Below are positions 12,701 to 19,182 of a DNA stretch of 19,182 nucleotides, piece by piece. Each line of letters starts with the position of its first letter. Position 1 is the stretch's first letter. The position numbers were made by a program, and so were the translations under genes. The DNA lies in NCBI GenBank assembly GCA_002104895.1, contig MCFG01000649.1, forward strand, positions 1 through 19,182, read 5' to 3'. The stretch is from Anaeromyces robustus. Taxonomy: Eukaryota > Neocallimastigomycota > Neocallimastigomycetes > Neocallimastigales > Neocallimastigaceae. The notes below the pieces were generated by a model. It saw nothing but the letters and a program-made list of their open reading frames with translations, was not told the DNA's origin and made no database searches.

Positions 12701-15700
12701 AAACTACAATCTACAGTTTCTGTTTTACATTGTTCATGATCCTTATTTTCTTCTAAACTACAATCTATAGTTTCTGTTTTACATTGTTCATGATCCTTAT
12801 TTTCTTCTAAACTACAATCTATAGTTTCTGTTTTACATTGTTCATGATCCTTATTTTCTTCTAAACTACAATCTATAGTTTCTGTTTTACATTGTTCATG
12901 ATCCTTATTTTCCTCTAAACTACAATCTATAGTTTCTGTTTTACATTGTTCATGATCTTTATTTTCCTCTAAACTACAATCTACAGTTTCTGTTTTACAT
13001 TGTTCATGATCCTTATTTTCCTCTAAACTACAATCTATAGTTTCTGTTTTACATTGTTCATGATCCTTATTTTCTTCTAAACTACAATCTATAGTTTCTG
13101 TTTTACATTGTTCATGATCCTTATTTTCTTCTAAACTACAATCTATAGTTTCTGTTTTACATTGTTCATGATCCTTATTTTCCTCTAAACTACAATCTAT
13201 AGTTTCTGTTTTACATTGTTCATGATCCTTATTTTCTTCTAAACTACAATCTATAGTTTCTGTTTTACATTGTTCATGATCTTTATTTTCCTCTAAACTA
13301 CAATCTATAGTTTCTGTTTTACATTGTTCATGATCCTTATTTTCTTCTAAACTACAATCTATAGTTTCTGTTTTACATTGTTCATGATCCTTATTTTCCT
13401 CTAAACTACAATCTATAGTTTCTGTTTTACATTGTTCATGATCCTTATTTTCTTCTAAACTACAATCTATAGTTTCTGTTTTACATTGTTCATGATCCTT
13501 ATTTTCCTCTAAACTACAATCTATAGTTTCTGTTTTACATTGTTCATGATCCTTATTTTCTTCTAAACTACAATCTATAGTTTCTGTTTTACATTGTTCA
13601 TGATCCTTATTTTCCTCTAAACTACAATCTATAGTTTCTGTTTTACATTGTTCATGATCTTTATTTTCCTCTAAACTACAATCTATAGTTTCTGTTTTAC
13701 ATTGTTCATGATCCTTATTTTCTTCTAAACTACAATCTATAGTTTCTGTTTTACATTGTTCATGATCCTTATTTTCCTCTAAACTACAATCTATAGTTTC
13801 TGTTTTACATTGTTCATGATCCTTATTTTCCTCTAAACTACAATCTATAGTTTCTGTTTTACATTGTTCATGATCCTTATTTTCCTCTAAACTACAATCT
13901 ATAGTTTCTGTTTTACATTGTTCATGATCCTTATTTTCCTCTAAACTACAATCTATAGTTTCTGTTTTACATTGTTCATGATCCTTATTTTCCTCTAAAC
14001 TACAATCTATAGTTTCTGTTTTACATTGTTCATGATCCTTATTTTCCTCTAAACTACAATCTATAGTTTCTGTTTTACATTGTTCATGATCCTTATTTTC
14101 CTCTAAACTACAATCTATAGTTTCTGTTTTACATTGTTCATGATCCTTATTTTCCTCTAAACTACAATCTATAGTTTCTGTTTTACATTGTTCATGATCC
14201 TTATTTTCCTCTAAACTACAATCTATAGTTTCTGTTTTACATTGTTCATGATCCTTATTTTCCTCTAAACTACAATCTATAGTTTCTGTTTTACATTGTT
14301 CATGATCCTTATTTTCTTCTAAACTACAATCTATAGTTTCTGTTTTACATTGTTCATGATCCTTATTTTCTTCTAAACTACAATCTATAGTTTCTGTTTT
14401 ACATTGTTCATGATCCTTATTTTCCTCTAAACTACAATCTATAGTTTCTGTTTTACATTGTTCATGATCCTTATTTTCTTCTAAACTACAATCTATAGTT
14501 TCTGTTTTACATTGTTCATGATCCTTATTTTCTTCTAAACTACAATCTATAGTTTCTGTTTTACATTGTTCATGATCCTTATTTTCCTCTAAACTACAAT
14601 CTATAGTTTCTGTTTTACATTGTTCATGATCTTTATTTTCCTCTAAACTACAATCTATAGTTTCTGTTTTACATTGTTCATGATCTTTATTTTCCTCTAA
14701 ACTACAATCTATAGTTTCTGTTTTACATTGTTCATGATCCTTATTTTCCTCTAAACTACAATCTATAGTTTCTGTTTTACATTGTTCATGATCCTTATTT
14801 TCCTCTAAACTACAATCTATAGTTTCTGTTTTACATTGTTCATGATCCTTATTTTCCTCTAAACTACAATCTATAGTTTCTGTTTTACATTGTTCATGAT
14901 CCTTATTTTCCTCTAAACTACAATCTATAGTTTCTGTTTTACATTGTTCATGATCCTTATTTTCTTCTAAACTACAATCTATAGTTTCTGTTTTACATTG
15001 TTCATGATCCTTATTTTCTTCTAAACTACAATCTATAGTTTCTGTTTTACATTGTTCATGATCCTTATTTTCCTCTAAACTACAATCTATAGTTTCTGTT
15101 TTACATTGTTCATGATCCTTATTTTCCTCTAAACTACAATCTATAGTTTCTGTTTTACATTGTTCATGATCCTTATTTTCTTCTAAACTACAATCTATAG
15201 TTTCTGTTTTACATTGTTCATGATCCTTATTTTCCTCTAAACTACAATCTATAGTTTCTGTTTTACATTGTTCATGATCTTTATTTTCCTCTAAACTACA
15301 ATCTATAGTTTCTGTTTTACATTGTTCATGATCCTTATTTTCCTCTAAACTACAATCTATAGTTTCTGTTTTACATTGTTCATGATCCTTATTTTCTTCT
15401 AAACTACAATCTATAGTTTCTGTTTTACATTGTTCATGATCCTTATTTTCCTCTAAACTACAATCTATAGTTTCTGTTTTACATTGTTCATGATCTTTAT
15501 TTTCCTCTAAAGTACAATCTATAGTTTCTGTTTTACATTGTTCATGATCCTTTATTTTCCTCTAAACTACAATCTATAGTTTCTGTTTTACATTGTTCAT
15601 GATCCTTATTTTCTTCTAAACTACAATCTATAGTTTCTGTTTTACATTGTTCATGATCCTTATTTTCTTCTAAACTACAATCTATAGTTTCTGTTTTACA

Positions 15701-18700
15701 TTGTTCATGATCCTTATTTTCCTCTAAACTACAATCTATAGTTTCTGTTTTACATTGTTCATGATCCTTATTTTCCTCTAAACTACAATCTATAGTTTCT
15801 GTTTTACATTGTTCATGATCTTTATTTTCCTCTAAACTACAATCTATAGTTTCTGTTTTACATTGTTCATGATCCTTATTTTCTTCTAAACTACAATCTA
15901 TAGTTTCTGTTTTACATTGTTCATGATCCTTATTTTCCTCTAAACTACAATCTATAGTTTCTGTTTTACATTGTTCATGATCCTTATTTTCCTCTAAACT
16001 ACAATCTACAGTTTCTGTTTTACATTGTTCATGATCTTTATTTTCCTCTAAAGTACAATCTATAGTTTCTGTTTTACATTGTTCATGATCTTTATTTTCC
16101 TCTAAACTACAATCTATAGTTTCTGTTTTACATTGTTCATGATCTTTATTTTCTTCTAAACTACAATCTATAGTTTCTGTTTTACATTGTTCATGATCCT
16201 TATTTTCTTCTAAACTACAATCTATAGTTTCTGTTTTACATTGTTCATGATCTTTATTTTCTTCTAAACTACAATCTACAGTTTCTGTTTTACATTGTTC
16301 ATGATCCTTATTTTCCTCTAAACTACAATCTACAGTTTCTGTTTTACATTGTTCATGATCCTTATTTTCTTCTAAACTACAATCTATAGTTTCTGTTTTA
16401 CATTGTTCATGATCCTTATTTTCTTCTAAACTACAATCTATAGTTTCTGTTTTACATTGTTCATGATCTTTATTTTCCTCTAAACTACAATCTACAGTTT
16501 CTGTTTTACATTGTTCATGATCTTTATTTTCCTCTAAACTACAATCTATAGTTTCTGTTTTACATTGTTCATGATCCTTATTTTCCTCTAAACTACAATC
16601 TACAGTTTCTGTTTTACATTGTTCATGATCTTTATTTTCCTCTAAAGTACAATCTATAGTTTCTGTTTTACATTGTTCATGATCCTTATTTTCCTCTAAA
16701 GTACAATCTATAGTTTCTGTTTTACATTGTTCATGATCTTTATTTTCCTCTAAAGTACAATCTATAGTTTCTGTTTTACATTGTTCATGATCCTTATTTT
16801 CTTCTAAACTACAATCTACAGTTTCTATTTTACATTGTTCATGATCCTTATTTTCCTCTAAAGTACAATCTATAGTTTCTGTTTTACATTGTTCATGATC
16901 CTTATTTTCTTCTAAACTACAATCTACAGTTTCTGTTTTACATTGTTCATGATCCTTATTTTCCTCTAAACTACAATCTACAGTTTCTGTTTTACATTGT
17001 TCATGATCTTTATTTTCTTCTAAACTACAATCTACAGTTTCTGTTTTACATTGTTCATGATCCTTATTTTCTTCTAAACTACAATCTACAGTTTCTGTTT
17101 TACATTGTTCATGATCTTTATTTTCTTCTATAGTACAATCTGCAGTATCTGTAATACTTCTTTTTTTATTTCCAATGTCATAGAATAATATTGCATAAGA
17201 ATTTCCCGTGGAATCAATGACTTCACCAGTTCCACGACTACAATTTCCAGAAGAATCACAATCAATAATTAATAATTTATATAGTAAATCTTCAACTTCA
17301 ATATTTACTTTACTTACATTAATTTTATTAAATTTTTTACTTGATTCAATTTTAAGTATGTTAGTTGAACCATCTTCAAAAGTTCCTGCTACTATACAAC
17401 TACCATCACTTCCCTCCTTAATACCATGTATAATTTTGTCTTGAATACAATAACTGGTTATAGTTTCAGTACTCTTACATACTGACTCTGGATTACTAAT
17501 TGTTCCGGCAATACAACTATTTTTTATATCTAATACAAATTTTCTATTTTGAGTTACATCTTCTGATATTTCATAAAAGTTACCAGTTCCATCAATAATC
17601 ACATCGGTTCCACGACTACAATTTCCAGAAAAATCACATTTTACTATAATTAATTTATATAATAAACCTTCTTCTTCAATATCTATTTGACTAACATCAA
17701 TTTTCTCAAATTTTCTACTGGATTCAATTTTAAGTATATTAATTGAACCATCAATAAATGCTTGACTTGTAACTTTACAAAGATTACCTTCACCAGTGAT
17801 ACCATGTATTAAATTATCTATACCAATACAATATTCGGTTATAGTATCAGAATTATTACAAGCTGTCTCATCTGAAGTAGCAAAATTTGAAACAATACAA
17901 GAATCATTGATAATCATTCCTATTTTTTTATTTTCAATTTCATAGAGTGATATTTCATAAGAATTACCAGTTGAATCAATAACTTTACCAGCTCCACGAC
18001 TACAATTTCCATCATCATTACAATTTACAATAAATAATTTATCTAATTTACTACTAATATCAGTGGTACTTAAATCAACCATTTTAAATATAGGAGTACC
18101 TATTTGAACTACATTATTATATGAATCTTCTGTAAAAGGTTCATTAGTTAATTTACAACTAGTTCCCGTTACTGTAATACCATATATAAATCTATCGGAA
18201 TGAATACAATAATCAGTTATAGTATCACTTTTAATACAAGCAATTGAACTAGCTGTAAAATCATTATCACCATCACTATCAATATCACTACATCCCGTTC
18301 TTATTTCTGTACCTAATTTTTTATTTTGAGTTTTACCCTCTGATAAATTAAATGATATTTCATACTTATTGACATTTACAACGATATGCTCATCTGTTCC
18401 AAAACTACAATTTCCATCATCATCACATTTTACACTTAATAATTTATATAATTCAGTTTCAAAATCTACTTGAAATATATCATCTACTATTTCAAAACTT
18501 GCACCGCTTTCAATTTTAAGTATATTAAATGAATCATTTTCAAATTTTTGACTTGTAACTTGACAACTATTACCTTCACTAATAATACCATGTATTAATT
18601 TATCTTTACCAATACAATAACTAGTTATAATTTCATCACCGTCACACTTAGATTCTGAATTACTAAGTGCTTCAGTGGTACAACTATTACTACCTAAAAG

Positions 18701-18894
18701 GATAACCCGTTAAATCAACGTATTAATTTAATCAAAAAAAAAAAAAAAGTAATAGTTAAATATATATATATATATATTATTTATTATTTATTTATTTATA
18801 TTTATATAATTATATAATCATTAATTACCACTAGCTGCTTTAGCAGTCAGTAGAAATACACTTCCTATAATAAAAGAGCTAGAAAATATTTCAT
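1..18894 (-). CDS. Giant secreted Cys-rich repeat protein, scaffoldin-like; 4 exons visible, C-terminus outside window
   Basis: One gene fills the window. The model joins 18829-18894, 7115-18693, 6896-6955 and 1-6723; each junction has GT..AG ends and keeps phase 1. Order: signal peptide, module set A-B-C-D, 158 units of 18 residues, module set A'-B'-C'-D', a short linker exon, then GYY/Cys repeats running off the edge. About 6,140 residues are visible. There is no in-frame Met in exon 2 above 18082, which supports a start in exon 1. Dense GYY..LI.C....C repeats resemble, as I recall, the large non-catalytic scaffoldins of anaerobic fungi, which bind dockerin-bearing plant-cell-wall enzymes; that role is inferred. 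No catalytic domain was recognised. Four apparent single-base indels break the frame as assembled (about 12150, 12427, 15552, 18866). Another kind of giant cell-surface or adhesive protein is possible. Confidence 0.8.
515..544 (-). repeat. Short 9-bp tandem repeat inside exon 4
   Basis: On the plus strand the unit tgtagtacc recurs in tandem with a partial copy, encoding Gly-Thr-Thr-Gly-Thr-Thr-Gly-Thr on the minus strand just before AYYMES. It keeps frame and is probably a small length-variable loop between two GYY-type units. Confidence 0.6.
6724..6895 (-). other. Intron 3 (172 nt, phase 1)
   Basis: The donor is GTAAGT at 6895 and the acceptor AAATATTAG| ends at 6724. T from exon 3 and GT from exon 4 form a Cys codon, followed by Asn-Ala-Gly-Tyr-Tyr-Leu. 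The body is AT-rich, with a T-rich/A-rich stretch at 6845-6860 and a possible branch-point sequence TTAATC about 25 to 30 nt before the acceptor. Confidence 0.8.
6896..6955 (-). CDS. Exon 3: 60-nt symmetric linker exon
   Basis: With one base from exon 2 and two from exon 4 it encodes DCKNSGITVGEDGKLRISSI followed by a Cys. It lies between acceptor ATTTAAAG| and a strong donor T|GTAAGT at 6895. Of the three frames the other two contain stops; the open one is exactly that set by exon 2 and matched by exon 4. The peptide has the Cys/Gly character of the surrounding repeats, and it connects the module set to the GYY region. It is too short to be found by open-reading-frame length alone. Confidence 0.8.
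6956..7114 (-). other. Intron 2 (159 nt, phase 1)
   Basis: The donor is ATAG|GTAAAT at 7114 and the acceptor ATTTAAAG| ends at 6956. The last exon 2 base (G, 7115) plus AT from exon 3 makes an Asp codon followed by Cys. The intron is AT-rich with AAAT/AATA-type simple repeats (about 6978-7014 on the plus strand) and a possible branch-point sequence TTAATC upstream of the acceptor. Confidence 0.8.
7115..8624 (-). CDS. C-terminal module set A'-B'-C'-D' (part of exon 2)
   Basis: After the last 18-residue unit (HEQCKTNEIVINDYC) the protein resumes with the trailing half of a module: EEACDNSNNITSYCIN, then IHGIKEGGGSC. It then repeats the order of the N-terminal set: A' from about 8429 (TSFEIV, SEGKTQNRKLG), B' from about 8025 (TPVFTMVDLSTTD), C' from about 7657 (KEFEIIDPSTKDIE) and D' from about 7297 (same entry). 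Spacing between entries closely matches the first set (about 404, 368 and 360 bp against 405, 383 and 380). D' stops at TQNKKIG, the equivalent point to where D gives way to the array, and is cut there by the donor at 7114. The apparent extension to a stop at 7092 is intron read-through. Confidence 0.85.
7115..18693 (-). CDS. Exon 2: module set ABCD, 158-unit Cys/acidic array, module set A'B'C'D'
   Basis: This 11.6 kb exon encodes two sets of about 125-residue modules flanking a long tandem array. Its ends are the acceptor at 18694 and a donor G|GTAAAT at 7114. The length is 11,579; adding the one base lost in net across the three array indels gives 11,580, a multiple of three, as the phase 1 introns on both sides require. 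The array contains no Met, so its low-coordinate part looks like a separate open frame starting at the ATG at 8429. In fact the frame continues upstream through the IHGIKEGGGSC and NITSYCIN motifs into the array. Likewise the frame read from 18082 ends at 15542 only because of the extra base near 15552. Confidence 0.85.
12149..12151 (-). other. Single-base deletion in tandem array (frameshift)
   Basis: Here the plus strand reads gatcttatttt where every neighbour has gatcttta or gatcctta. The anchor interval is 53 rather than 54 bp (12141 to 12194). It falls in the Lys-Asp codons of the unit. Confidence 0.95.
12426..12428 (-). other. Single-base deletion in tandem array (frameshift)
   Basis: The plus strand reads ttttctctaaac in place of ttttcctctaaac or ttttcttctaaac, so one pyrimidine is missing in the Glu-Glu codons. 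The anchor interval is 53 bp (12410 to 12463). Confidence 0.95.
15549..15553 (-). other. Single-base insertion in tandem array (frameshift)
   Basis: The plus strand reads gatcctttatttt, one T more than the usual gatccttatttt; the anchor interval is 55 bp (15541 to 15596). Reading from the N-terminal side this turns ...EENKDHEQC into EENKGS and a stop at 15542. Confidence 0.95.
17151..18693 (-). CDS. N-terminal module set A-B-C-D (part of exon 2)
   Basis: Each module follows one plan: an ILKIESS.KFE.I entry, an LYKLLII.C....CSRGT strand pair, IID.TGNSYEIS, a TQN(R/K)K connector, a Cys-rich loop ending in TITSYCI, then IHGI...G..C. Entries fall at about 18515 (A, ASFEIV), 18110 (B, TPIFKMVDLSTTD), 17727 (C, RKFEKIDVSQ) and 17345 (D, KKFNKINVSK). 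The exon opens with the trailing half of a preceding module (CDGDEIITSYCIG, then IHGIISEGNSC). Module D runs only to FYDIGNKK before the 18-residue units start. I do not recognise a named domain. The alternating short hydrophobic segments suggest beta structure stabilised by disulphides, which is inference. Confidence 0.8.
18694..18828 (-). other. Intron 1 (135 nt, phase 1)
   Basis: The donor is G|GTAATT at 18828 and the acceptor CCTTTTAG| ends at 18694. The intron contains a (TA)n run near 18760-18777 and, on the minus strand, a run of 15 T at 18734-18748. Possible branch-point sequence (TTAAT) lies between the T run and the acceptor. Splicing joins G to GT, giving Gly-Ser-Asn-Ser-Cys in the frame of exon 2. 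Confidence 0.75.
18829..18894 (-). CDS. Exon 1: start codon and signal peptide (apparent one-base frameshift)
   Basis: An ATG at 18894 opens MKYFLALLL and then meets TAG at 18865-18867. The frame that joins exon 2 correctly reads IIGSVFLLTAKAASG and ends at the donor at 18828, but it has no ATG before an upstream stop. Together the two pieces look like one classic signal peptide: Lys near the start, a Leu/Phe/Val-rich core, then AKAAS as a cleavage region. One missing base near 18866 would explain this. The exon ends on the first base of a Gly codon completed by exon 2, which continues SNSCTTEAL. An alternative is that TTATTATAG at 18865-18873 is a real 3' splice site and the start lies in a further upstream exon; I see no convincing one in the window. 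Confidence 0.6.
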
Positions 18895-19182
18895 AAATAT
18901 TGATTTTATGTATAATTTAATAGAAATGTTTTATGTAAGATAAGAAAAAATAATATTTGTTAACGAAATTGGATTTTTTAAGAGGGGAAAAAAGGGATAA
19001 TAAATATTAGAATAAATAACAAAAAAAAATAAATAATAATAATAATAGAATTACACATACATAACAAAATATATAAAATTTAATTATTATATTAATATAT
19101 TATTATTATTATTATTATTATATTATTATTATTTTATTATTATTATTATTATTATATTATTATTATTATTATTATTATTATT
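18895..19182 (-). promoter_or_regulatory. 5' flank of the gene (AT-rich; no defined promoter element proven)
   Basis: No gene is seen here. On the gene's strand there is a pyrimidine patch (complement of aggggaaaaaaggg, about 18981-18995) roughly 90 to 100 bp before the ATG, and a TATATATTTT-like stretch (complement at about 19066-19078) roughly 175 to 185 bp before it. Either could belong to a core promoter, but in sequence this AT-rich TATA-like words are expected by chance. Confidence 0.3.
19084..19182. repeat. ATT/TAT trinucleotide microsatellite
   Basis: The last hundred bases are almost entirely ATT/TAT triplets with a few phase breaks (for example ATTTTATTAT near 19131) and run off the window edge. 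A shorter AAT run lies at about 19030-19047. This kind of intergenic sequence is common in very AT-rich fungal genomes. Confidence 0.9.

Larger units (their letters stand above)
8625..17150 (-). repeat. Coding minisatellite: 158 tandem 54-bp units, each encoding 18 residues
   Basis: The consensus residue unit is KTETIDCSLEENKDHEQC. Anchoring on the plus-strand word ttcatgat gives copies from 8631 to 17108: 158 anchors, 157 intervals, all 54 bp except 53 bp at 12141-12194, 53 bp at 12410-12463 and 55 bp at 15541-15596. Nearly all variation is at four sites per unit: Lys AAA/AAG, Glu GAA/GAG, Ser/Thr after the first Cys, and Ile/Val before Asp-Cys. Two are silent and two conservative, as expected when protein sequence is under selection. 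Each unit has two Cys, two Lys and six acidic residues, about minus four charge. Cys spacing alternates C-x10-C-x6-C. No known domain was recognised. Copy number in an assembly of such repeats should be treated as approximate. Confidence 0.95.

Noticed and set aside
8625-17150. CRISPR array
   Set aside because: The repeats are directly contiguous with no variable spacers, and they encode a conserved peptide.
8625-17150. EF-hand or dockerin-type calcium loops in the acidic unit
   Set aside because: The acidic residues do not follow the spaced D-x-D-x-D-G loop pattern and no Gly is present in the unit.
17208-17444. Plus-strand 78-residue open frame
   Set aside because: It is antisense to module D of exon 2.
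15542-18082. Minus-strand open frame as a complete 846-residue gene
   Set aside because: Its end is an artefact of the extra base near 15552, and coding continues upstream of 18082 to the acceptor at 18694 without a stop.
1-18894. Bacterial RTX, ice-nucleation or choline-binding surface protein
   Set aside because: The gene has GT..AG introns that restore frame, and it lacks GGxGxD nonapeptides; GYY repeats only superficially resemble choline-binding repeats and lack their Trp pattern.

Overview
The window looks like nuclear DNA from an anaerobic gut fungus (Neocallimastigomycota). It has extremely AT-rich flanks and introns with simple repeats, short GT..AG introns, and a very long secreted Cys-rich protein built of Gly-Tyr-Tyr (GYY) repeats. 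That last feature matches what I recall of the giant fungal scaffoldins (ScaA type) that hold the anaerobic-fungal cellulosome. The lineage and the scaffoldin label are inferences from sequence character; no search was possible.

Almost everything here is one gene on the minus strand, running from a start near 18894 to beyond base 1, so its C-terminus is missing. My model is: exon 1 (18829-18894, signal peptide), intron 1 (18694-18828), exon 2 (7115-18693), intron 2 (6956-7114), exon 3 (6896-6955), intron 3 (6724-6895), exon 4 (1-6723, open at the window edge). All three introns are phase 1 and the frame closes at each junction. About 18.4 kb of coding sequence gives roughly 6,140 residues, incomplete.

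From N- to C-terminus the protein has four parts. First comes a signal peptide. Next are four modules of about 125 residues (A-B-C-D, 17151-18693). The last of these is interrupted by 158 copies of an 18-residue unit (54 bp each, 8625-17150). After the array the interrupted module resumes and a second A'-B'-C'-D' set follows (7115-8624). Finally a 20-residue exon leads into more than 2,200 residues of GYY/Cys repeats (1-6723). The array makes up nearly half of the visible protein.

As assembled the reading frame is broken. Three single-base indels lie in the array (one base short at about 12150 and at about 12427, one base extra at about 15552), and a fourth apparent one-base loss sits in the signal-peptide exon at about 18866. 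The array indels sum to minus one, exactly the frame offset between the two ends of exon 2. The two separate open frames at 7092-8429 and 15542-18082 are therefore pieces of one gene, not two genes. Uncorrected long-read errors in near-identical repeats are the likeliest cause; a decayed allele is the alternative.

The rest is the 5' flank (18895-19182), AT-rich with a trinucleotide microsatellite. I saw no RNA gene, mobile element or CRISPR array.
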